This document shows, piece by piece, positions 23,400 through 35,950 of a DNA stretch of 64,000 bases. How positions within the stretch are numbered: position 1 is the stretch's first letter; the number at the start of each line of letters is the position of its first letter. The position numbers and the translations under genes were made by a program. The stretch covers positions 47,720,707-47,784,706 of the forward strand of contig CM060174.1 in NCBI GenBank assembly GCA_030549775.1, given 5' to 3'. A model generated the notes under the pieces. That model saw only the letters and a program-made list of their open reading frames with translations, made no database searches and was not told where the DNA came from. This DNA is from Tamarix chinensis (Eukaryota > Streptophyta > Magnoliopsida > Caryophyllales > Tamaricaceae).

Positions 23400-25090
23400 G
23401 GTATGGCTCCATGTGAAGATGATACACATGCTTAAGTGGTTAGAAAAACACAAATAAATGGGAGAGTAAGATTGACACAAATTACTAGAAATAGAGAAAG
23501 AGGCATTGTGCTTAATGTTGATTTGATTAATCGGGTTATCTAGTGGGCAAGAACAGGAATCTTTTCATTGATTATCATAACACTATGGCTTGTGCGCACA
23601 TCCCCATCACTTATCAAACTTGGAGGGATTACCTAAAAGAGTTGAAGATAAGGTTGGGATGACATTATGGTATGATTTAAATATCAGAAATAGATATGAC
23701 TTTTGTTGTTTGTACCAAATGATAATTTAATTATATATTTACTAACTATTTTATTTTTTAATATTTTCACCATAATTTGGAAAACAACATAAGAAAATTG
23801 TTATGAGTTGAGTTGCCAAGTCCTAGACTAATTGGAAGTCATGGATGGCTAAAAAATCATATGTATGAAGCTAATAGTACTATTATATCCACACCCTATG
23901 ATATCTATAGGAATGTGATCACCCTTGACTACTGGAGGGACTTATATTTATGGAGGAATTCAAATGACTATGAGACATAAGAGCATATTATAATTAACTT
24001 ATCTTATAATTTAAACTAAAATAATATATATATTTAATGTGGCAGTCATAGACCACCTAGAACATAACTAATGTAGAGAATAAGATTTATTCTCATAAGA
24101 CATGGCATAAAGGTAATAAGGAATCTAGAGAAGCCTTGGTATGAATACAAACCCCCATGCCATTCTTTTATGACCTATTATCATTACTAAATATTTTTTT
24201 ACTTGATGCAATAGAAGAAACAACTGTTAGAGCAAGCAAAGCTAACCTAGACCCCATATGTGCCTCAAGAGTGAGTTCATGCCTAGATATATGTTAGGGT
24301 AAATAATGAAAAGCCTATCATCAAAAAAACTCAACCGATGGTTTAAAAATTTTTAAGGCACACAATATTTCTCTTTACTTGGTTTAATATAGTTACTTAT
24401 CCCTAACTATTTTTATTAGTTTAAATAAGAGGATTTGAGAAAGGATTATCTTGTAGGTGATTTTGATAAAGAAGGTTTGAATGGACTTTTAACATATACA
24501 TTAGTCACTCAAAATTCATGGTAACCGATGTAGGAAATATAAATATGGGTTCAACCTATCAAAGATATATGGATATTTCCTGAGTTCTCACTCTTCAAAG
24601 GATAAATTTAAACAGATGGAGAAAGAAGTGATGGCATTGAGGGAATCATATGAGGAAATCATTAGGAGGTTGGATAGTTTCTTATCATATTCACTATGTC
24701 CAATTCAACAGTCTACATCTATTACTCTTAAACTATTTTTGGAAATTACTGAGGTAATATACTACAAGATAATCTATGTACTTGAATTTATTTTTTTCAC
24801 TATTAACTTTAATCTTTTAACTATTAATAATAGGGTAGGTATCCTTATACCTTGTGAGTCATAGAGGATGGGACTATTGCAGCAAATGCTATTATATTTA
24901 TTAATTTGAACTCAACCCTTCATACTCAGCCATTTGGGCTTGAAAAAGGCAGGGTCTCAATTCATAATATCTTTTAGGCATACTTAATGGAGCTAGTTCC
25001 AATTGATTCGGCATATAACCCTGAATGTGCTTACTAGTAGGGCAATTTGTTGGATGGCTGAGTAACAGTGTAATTATCAAGGATAAGGTA
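23400..25090 (+). pseudogene. second CACTA reading frame (TNPA-like / plant transposase ORF2), decayed
   Basis: A new frame begins near 23402 (MAPCEDDTHA, stop, VVRKTQINGRVRLTQ). It continues through SPRLIGSHGWLKNHMYEANS (about 23820-23880), ENKIYSHKTWHKGNKESREA (24075-24140) and a coiled-coil segment KDKFKQMEKEVMALRESYEE (24601-24660), then IIFINLNSTLHTQPFGLEKG (24885-24950). This matches the general plan of the second protein of plant CACTA elements, which binds subterminal repeats, but similarity is read by eye only. Stops occur throughout. It lies directly 3' of the TNP2-like frame in the same direction, the usual order. Confidence 0.5.
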
Positions 25091-25952
25091 ATCTAAACCT
25101 TTTTAATTTTAAAGTACATTCTTGTTGGTTATGTGATAATATAAGATCTAATAATTATGCCATCTACTCTTTCTTACTTAATTAGGGTTGTCATATAATA
25201 AAAAAAATGATTAGTAAGAGGGAAAAAGGATATGGAGTATGTAGAAGCCTAGAATGCCTTACAAATGAAAACAATAATCTAGGATCATGATCTATCACCT
25301 TAATTTAGGTTGTATTTGAACATGGAACTATCATTGTATGGTCATTCTATTAAGATTCCTCTTCTAATAGATTTGTACATAATTTTAGTATATTTAAATA
25401 TCTTTATTGTGGTAGATGATATCCTACATTTTTTAAAAGGTCAAATGTTATAATGTCAACATATAATAGTAATACAAGGTGATTTACAAGCTTGCACATC
25501 TGATATTATTTTAATTAATTATGACAAGAAATATTTTGATACTAAATATGTAATTTATTCCTTCATGGTCATAGGTTTTTGAAAGATATTTCGTTCTCTA
25601 ATGTCTTAGATGAGACTAGTGTATATAGATTTCTATGGTCAAATACGATCTCTCTTATATGGTTGACTAATGAAAACTTATTTATGAGACTAATGAAAAT
25701 GATAATATTGAACTTGTTCCATATGTGGTTGACTTGATAAATATAGCTCTACAATCCCTCTTATATGCTCCATTTTCCTTTAGAATAAATTAGGTAATAG
25801 TGATATTGTAGTCATCTTTTGGGACTACAAATTAGATAGATTCGATTGAGGGAAATCCTCATTGAAATATAAAATCACTTATTGAAGGGTAAATATTTAA
25901 CTATACAATGATATTAATTAGAATTACATACTCATACATACTCATACATACA

Positions 25953-25985
<33 letters not shown>

Positions 25986-26362
25986 TTGAATAATGTTTGT
26001 AATATATGCTCCAATTTCAAGGAATATTATGGGATATAAATAATGGAAGGGAACTGTACTGAGAAAAAAGAAGAAGAAAACTTAAGGTTTATAATTTTTA
26101 TGTCATTTAAGAATGATTGTCATTCAATATTATGTATTTAGTGTAAGAAACTAGTAAAGATAATTTAATTTTTTTTCTTGTCCATGACAACAAGATAATG
26201 TAAGTTGTTGATACTAAGTCATGATATTTATGAAGAAAATCATTTACAAACATTGGATGGGATAAGGAGAAGTATGTATATACTTAGTTTAGTTCATTTT
26301 AATTATGATTAGCTATATATATTAATAATAACATGGTAATTTCTAATTAGTATTATCAATAT
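25091..26362 (+). other. CACTA 3' region, mostly non-coding, possible protease remnant
   Basis: AT-rich continuation of the CACTA element up to the solo LTR-2 insertion. A weak stretch near 25770-25850 (SDIVVIFWDYKLDRFD) could be a remnant of the C48 (Ulp1-like) protease that many plant CACTA elements carry, but this is a guess. Otherwise I see nothing except the CATA microsatellite. Confidence 0.3.
25926..25982. repeat. (CATA)n microsatellite
   Basis: Two CATACT-interrupted units followed by about ten perfect CATA units. It lies within the CACTA 3' region. Confidence 0.9.
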
Positions 26363-26448
26363 GATAATGTAACACCCCAAAATTTATAAAATTTTTTTAA
26401 AACATAATACTTATAAATAAACTGTAAATTCTGGGGATGTTACCGCCA

Positions 26449-26494
26449 CACTTAGTATCAGACTAGTTTATCACAACTGTTTCGATACCAAGTG
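26449..26494. other. conserved stem-loop in solo LTR-2
   Basis: Left arm CACTTAGTATC (26449-26459) and right arm GATACCAAGTG (26484-26494) pair in 10 of 11 positions. Compared with LTR-1 both partners of one base pair have changed (C-G to T-A), so pairing is kept. Confidence 0.65.
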
Positions 26495-27079
26495 CTAAGG
26501 CTGAGAAAGCAATTTACATAACACATTCATATACTGAATTAGTAATAATTAAAATCAGAGTACACATAATTATATACATTCAAAGTACTAAATAATGTCT
26601 TTCTAGGTAATAACAAACAACATAAATAAATTGTTTCAACGATACAATAATTTAAAATGACATAATTTAAGATATTAAAAAGGAAACACAACCACGCCCT
26701 TCTCTCGACCCGGTCTGTTTAGTCATCACTCCTTTCCCCTGATGTCCCATGGATATCAGTAGTATCAAAGTAGGTATCTCCTACCTGCAATAAATTAGGC
26801 GGGCCCCCTACTCGTGGGAATGAGCAGCACCCATGAAACAGGTGGTTAGTACGCTTTGTACTGAGTAAGGTAACCGAATACTAAGGCCGACACATAACAC
26901 ATCAATCAATTTAAGATAACATTCCACATGCTTATCACAATCCATACATACAATACATAGGAACATGAAGTAAATCATTTGAAATCAATGAATCCATACA
27001 TAAGGCCCAAGAGATCAATTACTTACTTAATCTTTCCTTTATCAAAAGTAGATACACACATGTTCTTTATCAGGTCTAT

Positions 27080-27430
27080 ACGAGTACGAGAACCCCACTA
27101 TTCTCACCGGTGGATCGGTCTCCAGGGCACTCCGGCTCCTGGCCACTATTATAGCCGGTGGATCGGTCACACTAGGGTACATGCCCTACCACTACTATAT
27201 GCCGGTGGATCGGTCTAGCCCCTTCTCGTACAGTGTTTCACTGTAAATAATTAATATCTTCTCATATCTTATCAACATATATGGTTTGGTTTGTTGAGCT
27301 CGGGATCCCCCACTATTATAGCTGGTGGATCGGTTACTAGGGTAAAATACCCTACCACTATTAAGCCGGTGGATCGGTCTCCAGGCTACCGCAGTACCTG
27401 GCCACTATTATTCCGGTGGATCGGTCTGGG
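27080..27430. repeat. CCGGTGG dyad repeat array in LTR-2
   Basis: Six units centred on CCGGTGGATCGGTC, each preceded by CCACTATT, in two clusters (27090-27225 and 27305-27425) around a non-repetitive spacer. Here nearly all cores are the GATC variant. Confidence 0.8.
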
Positions 27431-27639
27431 CCCGTCTCAACATCTTCCACTTTACGTGTTTAATAATTTATGTATCTTATTCAGAATATTCATTTCAAGA
27501 TAGGAAAATCCAGTAATGTATACCAATACTAAAATAAACCTAATTACCATGAACCCAAACTCTACGTAACCCATCTTCCCATGCATACCCTAGCTCCCAT
27601 ACAAACCTTAAATCCATGTAAGCCCTAACTCCACGTAAA

Positions 27640-28030
27640 CTGTATCTCCATGCAAACCCTAATTTGTACCCAAACCTTAACTCAATGTATACAACACTCC
27701 TATGCAAACCCTAATTCATATGCAAACCCTAGTTCATATCATCTTGGTAAAACCCCAATACCACGTAAACCATACTTCCATGCAAACCCTAACACACATG
27801 CAAATCCTAGCTCCACGTAGACATACTTCCATGCAACCCTGATCCACATACAAACCCTAACTCCACGTACCATACCCTCATGCAGTCCCAATTCATATGC
27901 AAACCCTAACATCATACCATTCCATACAAACCCTAACATCATGTCATTTCATGCAAACCCTAACATCATGCCATGTCATGCAAACCCTAACTCCCTGCCA
28001 TTACATGCAAACCCTAGCACCATGCCATTT
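27640..28030. repeat. telo-box (AAACCCTA) array in LTR-2
   Basis: I count ten exact AAACCCTA octamers. The last five lie in a more regular sub-array of about 24-30 base spacing with the unit CATGCAAACCCTAACATCATGCC. Chance frames at 27739-27942 and 27897-28100 arise from the array. Confidence 0.75.
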
Positions 28031-30198
28031 CATGCAAGACCCTAACACCATACCATTTTATAAGCCCTATCAACATGTCTCAAGTCATATCATACAATGA
28101 TGACATAAACATACGCATAGTTCTCATGCCACAGTTTATTCACACCCACATACTTCAACTCTATAATCATGCCACCTTTGAAATAATTAATAATAACGAA
28201 CATAAAATACATGGCATATCAAACAGATAGTGCATGCAAACACATAAATGGCGTTAGTAGACCCTTACCTAAAAAGTCATCGGTCTTGGTGCACGCTCCT
28301 ATTCCACTTGGGTAATTTGATTTGGTTCACCTATTATATCAAAACATACTATGATTAGACCCTCTTATATAATTCTAAATTATTTCGAGGTTTGGTTTTA
28401 GGATGAAATTTTACTATTTAATAATTAACTATAGAAACTAATATAATTAATTCACTTATTTTCTTTTGAAAAGGTAATAAACTAAGGGTTCCTACCCTTC
28501 GCCCAAAATATATTTAATAATATCATAACTATGATGATGATAATAAGAACAATAATAAGAATAATAGTAATAAAAATAATTAGTAATATAAATAAAGTAT
28601 AATAATATTAATGATACTTTTTATAAATAGAATACTAGATATTAATGATATCAAAATTCTTAAAATTAAAAGTTGGATTTCTAACTATCCCACAATGATA
28701 AACATAATACTATTCAGAATTGTGATAATAAAATTAATAATTTATATATACTTATATTATATTTTAATAAAGGCAATAATGATAATATAATTAAAATAAT
28801 GTTGAAAAATGTTAATAATGTTAATAAAATTAATAAATGCAAGGCTTAATTAAAATTTAAGGCCTCTATTCTTCCAATAATAATCACAGTATCAACCAAA
28901 TAATTATACTAATAATAATAATATTATTAATATTATTAATAATAACATCAATTATGTAAAAATCTAAGTAAATAGGTAAAGGCCGAGATAATTACTGTAT
29001 CTTACTCAATAATACTCCCAGACCTGTAAACAAAATTTAGAAATTAGAATACAGTCAATATTATTAATAATAATAATTATAATAATAATAATTAAAGTTG
29101 AATTAATACTAAAATTTTGGCTAAAATTAGAATAATTATAAATAATTTGAAACTAAGTATTTAAAATGTCTATGGCATCACCTTGAGTTGGAGGTGGCAC
29201 CGGCGGTGGTTCCCGGAGGTGGCCAAAAAATGGGTCTAAGGGGGTTAAAAATTAGGAAAATAGGTGATGGAGAGGAAGAAAATTAAAATAATTATATGGG
29301 GTTGTAGAGGATAATTAGTAGAAGTTAATAGTTGGTTTAATAGGTGTTAGAAGTGGCGGATGTGGTGGTGGATGGTGGTTCACTGTCTCAGGGTCAAGAT
29401 TCTTGTCGAATCAACTAGCCAACTTTGGATGATTATAGAACTTGCACACGATGAATCGAGGGATGAGGTTAGTTTAGTTAATTAGATAGTATTACAGGGA
29501 AGAGAGTGGTAGCAAGAGGAGGTGTTGAAGTTGGTCGGAGGAGGAGAAAATGGCGTTTGATGGGGCGGTGGCGCACAGGCACAGCTTAGGGTTTCGGGGA
29601 AAATAAAATCCCGAAATCATGCAAATGAGGGGATTTTTATAGTTGGGGAGATTATATTTGAATTAGGGAGGTTACTGAGTGTTTAAATTAGGGGGGAAAT
29701 GGTTTAATTCAAGCCGAAGGTCGGGCGGCAAAAACTTGAATTTTTGCCGACCTTCGCGAGGCAAGAGTGCACAAACAAGCGGGAGAGAGGGGCAGTTGAT
29801 GGTTTCAAATGAACGTGCAGATTGAGAGGAAGAAAACGTGTGGCCGGCGGCGCCATTTTCGGGGGAGAGAAGGAAGGTGGGTGGTTATGGCGTCGGGCGA
29901 AGGAGGAAGAAGAAGATTAGGGGGGCTGGCCGGTCGGTTCGCGGGGGAGAAAAGAAGGAAAAAGGGAGGGAGACCGGGCGGTTTGGCGCGAAGGTAAAAC
30001 GCTTAAATGAAATGACGCGTTTAGGTGTAAAAAGGCCTGAAGGACGGCGTTTCGTTCTGCCGCGCAACGGTAATAAAAAGATGAAGCAAAACGCAACGTT
30101 TAAGAGAAAGAAGAGGTAAAACGCGGCGTTGAGAGAAGGGGGGCGGCGACGACAACGCGCGGTCTGGGCCGCGTCGAAGAAAAAGGAAAGGAGAAAGG

Positions 30199-30226
30199 GA
30201 ATTGGGCCGCGCAACAGGCCCAATTC
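30199..30226. promoter_or_regulatory. 10-bp perfect inverted repeat with GGCCCA motifs in LTR-2
   Basis: GAATTGGGCC and GGCCCAATTC with spacer GCGCAACA, identical to 9797-9824 in LTR-1, although the flanking purine tracts differ between the copies. Confidence 0.6.
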
Positions 30227-30756
30227 GGTGAAGAAGAAGAAAAAGAAAGAAAGGAAAGGAAAGGAAAGAAAAGAAAAGAAAAGAAAAGGAAAAAAAGGGA
30301 AAAGGAGAAGAGAATTAATTGAGGTTGGGTCAAATTAAATAAATCTGAATGTTTAGGATATTTAAAATTAATAATATTTAAATAAAATAATTTTTAAATC
30401 CTTTTTTAGGCTAAATAGTATTTTTAAAGGATTTTTCCAAAATTTTCATTTTAAATTAATAAATCCCTCAAATTTTATTTAATTTAATTATTTATAAAAT
30501 TAAAATTAATTTTGAAACTATTTTATCTTTCTTAATTTGCATAAAATAATTTATTTAATTAATTTTCCAAATTAAAATCCTTAATTAGATAATATATCCA
30601 AATTTTCTTTACTTAATATATTTATAAAATTTCTTATTAATTATCGTAATAATTTCCTTTTATTTTAGTAAAATAATTTACTAAATTAAATTTTCAAATA
30701 AAACCTTATTTAAATAAAATCTTTAAAATTAGAAAATTTCGGGGTATTTCAGATAA

Positions 30757-31570
30757 TAACAAGATTAATGAAGTTAGGAAAGAATGATTCGATTTTATTA
30801 CAAGTTTTATGATGATTATTTGTAGGATCTTATGCATTCCTTTAAAGAATTTTTACCTAGAGTGTAAATATGAATAAAAAAATTAATTTATGTAAGTTTT
30901 GTAATAAAGATATATAATGAAAGTTTAAAATCATTTATTTTTTATGTTAAACTTATGAATTCCAACTGTTTATTTTGGATGAGGCTAATACTTATGATGT
31001 TGGTGAAAGCCTCTTGGAAACATGTGCTGATTTTTTGTAGGAAAATATGTGGTATGGTAACGATAAAAATTATCCTATTAAAGAAAGGGCATATAAGGTG
31101 GTTATTAGGGAAAAACATCATGTATATGTGTAATAAACATCCTAGCTCGCTGAGAGGAAGAATACATAATGATTATTGGTAATTCCCACCATGTACTATA
31201 TATATATACACAATGGTTATTATCCACAAGCACCATGTATTCCTTTTGTTAGATGTAGGGATATCTATTACAGGTATACATGGTGATTTTTGCTAATAAC
31301 CACCATATATGCCCTTTAGTGAAATGTTTGTTATGGGCATACACGATAGGTTTTGCTTATAACTATAGTGTATTGTACATATACACAATAGTGGTTTCAA
31401 TTAAATTTCCATATGAATGACTGTGCTAAGGATGTATACCCACATTTAAATAATTATAAGGCAATTGTTATAGCTATCAAGTTTAGCATATATGGTGATA
31501 TATTAGGCAACATTTACAAACTACAATGCACCCACTTTTTTAACCATTATCTATGTGTTTTTTCATAGGG
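30757..31570 (+). mobile_element. CACTA element right end with subterminal repeats
   Basis: Continuation of the CACTA element after LTR-2. From about 31070 to 31420 short motifs of the type CACCATGTA, TGGTTATTA, AACCACCATATATG and ATGGTGATTTTTGC recur in both directions, as in the subterminal repeat zones of CACTA elements where the second protein binds. The right terminus is placed at TTTTTTCATAGGG (about 31558-31570), whose complement CCCTATGAAAAAA is one base off a CACTATG start. The matching left terminus was not found, so the terminus is tentative. Confidence 0.45.
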
Positions 31571-31588
31571 ATCTTTCGTAATATGGCA

Positions 31589-33022
31589 TGTGCTTGGGTT
31601 AATAATGCCTGATAGGGTAATGAAATGAGCGCAACATAATGCAATAGTGCAAGTATACACCCTCGATCCAAGTAATAAAGTGATGAGTGAATAATTTTCC
31701 CTTAGGGATCTAGTGAAGTGCACATTAACAGAATCTAGTCTAAGAATTAAAATATACTACGAAATATTGTTAGGGCCATGAAAATAATAACGAAAATGCA
31801 ATGAAGGTACATGGGAATTAGTAGCTCATCAGTACCAACACAAGATAGATGAGAAGAAAATTTAAGAGATATAGTCATAGGAGAGAAACCACTTATCACA
31901 AATTGCAAGTACTTTATGATAATTCATAGTCTATCAAGCTTAGATGATATTAATCCTTCTAAATTCACTAGACATAACTCAAAGGTGAAGTATACTCTCA
32001 AGTTGTCTCCATCATGGTGCATGGGCCATGGCAATGTCACATAGAAAGATTCGAGGGATTAATGGCAAGGTCACATCACTTTTTAGTGCTAACCTTGTCA
32101 CCATTCACAGTGGTTATTTTTGCCTACTTGGATGGTTAATTCATAATTCAAGTGCTAAATGTGGCCAACATTCAACACTATGACAAATGAATACTCAATG
32201 AACCAAAATATCAAATAAATTAGTTGTAACTAAAATGTCAAAGATTATAGTAAAAGGAATAATTAATCCACCCCTAATAGAGAGGTTTAACTCACGTTAA
32301 TATCTCACGCTAAATCAATAGTGAATAGCAAAAAGTAAGATGGGAATAGGATAGGTATATCATGTTAATCTAACTCCCCATCTATCTAAAACTATCCTTC
32401 TTCTTCTCTCTCACTCAATATTCCATAATGAAATTCTTCTCACTTAGAATTTCTTCTCTTATATTCTTGATTTCTTATACTCAATTTTCTCCTCCTTACT
32501 CTACAAGCCTCCATTACTTTTAAACATTGGACCTTTATAGTTTCTTGCACATTCAAGTTGGGGTGGGTGTCAATTTATGTGGCTCCTAGTGGTTGCAACC
32601 TCTAGTGGCCCCCTAATGAATATAACCAAATCTATAAATGTGTTTATTCTCTTTTGTGGCTAACTAGTGCAATTGATTGTGGCATAACTAATAGACTCTT
32701 TTTGGAGTATTTCAATGGTCTACTTAGGGTGTAATTGTTGCTCGACTCAGTTGAGGCTCAACTTCTCTATATTCCACACTTTCACATGGTTGCATTTAAG
32801 TTAAGTCATCCACATTGGTGAGTTGACATGAGAGTATGAGTAAAAACTTTCATTTCATAGGGTATTCAAGCCTTTTTCATATTAAATTCATTCAAGCCAT
32901 ATGAATGTTCAAAGAGTAGAAAAATTATTAGGGACACACCTTATGACTTCAAAATATAATAAAAATCATGCCTAAAAGCTCACTCTTTAATATGTTCAAG
33001 TCAACTCATATGAACTACCCTA
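31589..33022 (-). repeat. 3' LTR of the Athila element
   Basis: Aligns along its length with 41621-48164 minus the solo LTR. The left edge is the TG at 31589 (TGTGCTTGG); the right edge is near TATGAACTACCCTA (33022), matching TATGATAATACCA (48164) in the other copy. It preserves the uninterrupted version of the LTR-3 insertion site, CCCCTAATGAATA, at 32610-32622. Confidence 0.75.
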
Positions 33023-34270
33023 AACATAAGCTATTGCTCACCTTGGGCAAATTAGTGATAAGAATAATGAGATACCCATAGGTACTTTTGGTGTGGAAAT
33101 AAAGAAGAAATTCTTGGGCCTAAAATTTGGAAATTGCTATCATATATATGAAATATGCTAAAAGGGTCAACATCATGCATGTGTGGAGATGAACTCAAGA
33201 TTTCTCTTTAAGTCGCCCTACCAAACCTTATAGGTGCCTTAAGTCAGTTGTGTATCTGAACATTCCACTCTAATACTATATTAGTTGGCCTACTTATTTT
33301 ATAGAATATTATATGGGTTTGGGGCTTGTAAAATTTTAAAAATTTTCTTTTAATGTAGAGATAGGGTTTTTTGAGGTTGTCAGGATCTTTTGACGCGAGT
33401 GTACATCTGGTTCTCAAATAACTATCCCCCGTTACTCCACCCACACTTATTCTAGAAGTGTTATAGGAAGCTATTCACCCTATAAGACTATTTAACACAA
33501 GTGCAGACATGGTTATCATGTAGATGCCTGTAGTTACTAAGTTTTGTGGGCATCAAAGCTCCCTTTTCTACTATTATTGCTAAAATTTTCATTTTTTGGG
33601 TTATTTCCTCTAAACTTACTTATTATTTGTGTAAAATAAGTACTAGTAGGATTCTTAACACATTATACAAAGAATGTCTTACTCTCTTAAATTTTTAACT
33701 ATATTCTAGGTCTAATGAAGGCCTGATAGAGATAATCATTAGTTCCTTCCATTGGATGTTTAAGTGCTAACAATTTAAACAAGTTTGAATATATGCTATG
33801 CACAAAAACAATTTAAAAAAGGCCTTATTAGATTAGCTTGGTTATTTCCTAATTAAGGTATTTAGTTTACCACATGTTCAATCTCTTAAATTCAAGGGTC
33901 ACAATAATATGCATAAGTAATTGGATGAGGAATAATTTGTTAGTTCAACACTTAGGTAAGTAAGGTGAGTAATGGAGCTACTTTGTTTGATGAATTATTT
34001 ATAGTATTTATCTTGAAAATGAAGAAAAGAAGACTAGAAAGAAAAATAAGCATATTAGGCAAAACATTACTAGTGCATTAAAGATGAAATTACATAATAA
34101 GAGCAAGTAAAGATATACCCTCCCCTAAGCAAAATCTTGATAGTGTCTGCACTATCAGGGTGAGAGAGTTTGGATAAAAAATCAAAAAGGGCAAGTGGCC
34201 ACGATTAGTGACAAGTTCCACCATTAAAAAAACACTTAAGTATAAACTCTTTCATTATTATGGCAGCTTC
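33023..34270 (-). other. Athila 3' non-coding region, nothing further recognised
   Basis: AT-rich sequence between the left LTR and the extra frame. No clear polypurine tract remains next to the LTR. The open frame at 33244-33444 has no recognisable content. Confidence 0.4.
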
Positions 34271-34274
34271 AAAC

Positions 34275-35950
34275 AGATTTGATTGGGAAAGGCTTTGGGG
34301 CTAACACTATTCTAGAAACACTACTGCTAGATAGGAAACCAACTGGAGCCCTGAATAGAACATATCTAGTTACTAAGGCATACCCTCAGAGTGTCTTCAA
34401 AGGATCAGATTCTTCTAACCTAACAACCTTCATCATGCTTGCTCCTTTCTCCAAAACTTCTGATACATCATCATTTATGGGTTTGTCAACAAGGGGATTA
34501 GTCATACTTCCTTCTCTACATTGTGGACATGTGTTACCTCGTCATTCTGCCTAGATTGTGCAAATTTACCCAAAAATTCTTCCTCCATCTGCTCTTTTGA
34601 GCTACCCTATTTATCCTCCACTGAAGGTATAACTAATATACATATCCCCATTTTAGCATCCCCATTCTCTAGATATAACAATCCTACAAACTCCAATGCT
34701 GTTAGAAGTTTGGTGATGATAGTGATATCCACTTCTTACCCTCTCACCATTTGATCAAATGAGATAAATCTATCATGTGCAGTAGGAAGAAGGTAACTCA
34801 TGATAAAATGATACCAGACCTTCACTTGAGGGAGTATCTACAAGCAGTCTACGAGTACTATTGAAGGTTACTCTTTACTTTGTTCCTAGATTAACAAGGG
34901 TGGAAAGGATATCTACTTCAAATTCTTTTGTTGATTTATTTAGTAGCTCAAAATATTCATTGATATTAAAAGAGGAAAGGCCATAGAGGTTGTTTGTGGT
35001 AGTAGGGAGGTAGGATACCAAAATCCCTCCAACAAAAACTCTCTTGGTTTTTCTCTTCATGTCTAAGATGTAGAAATTTTTTTGTATAACCAATGGTGAA
35101 AATTTGGAACAAAAATTAGCCTAATGGTGCTGGTTGATTAGGTTGACTATATATTGGGGAAGTTCAAGAACTACGAATCCTTGCTCAAATTATAACTCTT
35201 TGGTAGAAAGAATTAAAGCTTTCTTCAACTTGGTTATAATGAAAAATAGTAAAATAGTTGATGGATCTTTTTGGGAGTTTGGTTAGAGAAATGGAGGAAC
35301 GGGTTTCCTCCTCTTCCTTTGTCTATGAAAATTCATTGGTAGAGGAAGAAGTGGTAGGCATTTTTTTCAAAGATGTAGGTGTCTTTGGGGTCGAGGGTCC
35401 TTAACGATAAATTTAGCTACTAGTCTAGTGGTTTTTCTAGTCATTATGGGGGTAGAAAGGTTAGGAGATGAGCAAATCGAAATGGATGCCCCCAAGGGAT
35501 TAGATTGTTTTGTGGGGGTGAGAATGTTGATTTCTGTGGGTTTAGCAAAGGGGGATGAAGTAGGATATTCATAGGACTTAGTGAGGAAATCATTTTCTTC
35601 TTGTAAATAGAGGCTACATAGGACATTCCATTACATAGTTAGATGGACAGAGGGGAGTGAATTCGAATTTCTAAGAACTTGTAGAAATAGTGGAATAGGG
35701 ATGGTTGAATGGATGAGATAAAAATGAAGGGGAGGACATCTTTTTAAAAGTCTTATGGGGGGTAAGGATCGACTATGAGTTACAGTGGAAGGGACGTACC
35801 TCATAATAGCAGTTGTTTGATAAAAGATACGCTCATCAAACTGTAGGGGTGAAAATGACTATTTGCCTACTCTTACATTTTCCATATTTAATATGTTTCC
35901 TGCCCCTCTTTGTTATATGCTTAGTAGCCTAGCAGGAGAAGAACATCATT
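34275..35950 (-). pseudogene. Athila extra reading frame (plant transposon protein / env-like region), decayed
   Basis: Athila elements carry an additional frame after pol, sometimes called env-like, of uncertain function. The best-kept part is the minus-strand frame 34875-35093, which includes KRVFVGGILVSYLPTTTNNL followed by YGLSSFNINEYF, resembling the 'plant transposon protein' domain seen in this position. The rest is fragmentary, and I could not define its start or end. Plus-strand frames at 34279-34554 and 34521-34754 are shadows. Confidence 0.4.

Larger units (their letters stand above)
26785..28268 (-). other. candidate intron in the LTR-2 leader (minus strand)
   Basis: Donor TTTTTAG|GTAAGG (G at 28268) and acceptor TTATTGCAG|GTAG (last base 26785), in the same relative positions as in LTR-1 and again enclosing both tandem arrays. 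Confidence 0.3.
26368..30751 (-). mobile_element. solo LTR-2, family A (4384 bp), inserted in the CACTA element
   Basis: Left end TGTAACACCCC, right end GGGGTATTTCA, with a perfect target-site duplication GATAA (26363-26367 and 30752-30756). It is the closest relative of LTR-1: the right-hand 400 bases (from about 30330) are nearly identical to 9916-10330, and the block order is the same. No primer-binding site or second LTR. Contents: stem-loop (26449-26494), dyad repeats (27080-27430), telo-box array (27640-28030), weak TATA-like box on the minus strand (29634-29642), GC-rich block with the same 28-base inverted-repeat module (30199-30226). Frames such as 29885-30223 are low-complexity shadows in the GC-rich part. 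Confidence 0.9.

Noticed and set aside
29809..30338. Open frames in the GC-rich block of LTR-2
   Set aside because: Low-complexity Arg/Gly/Lys or Phe/Ser runs that mirror the purine tract; not conserved as protein with the LTR-1 frames.
34279..34754. Plus-strand frames of 91 and 77 codons
   Set aside because: Antisense shadows over the Athila extra frame; no recognisable content.
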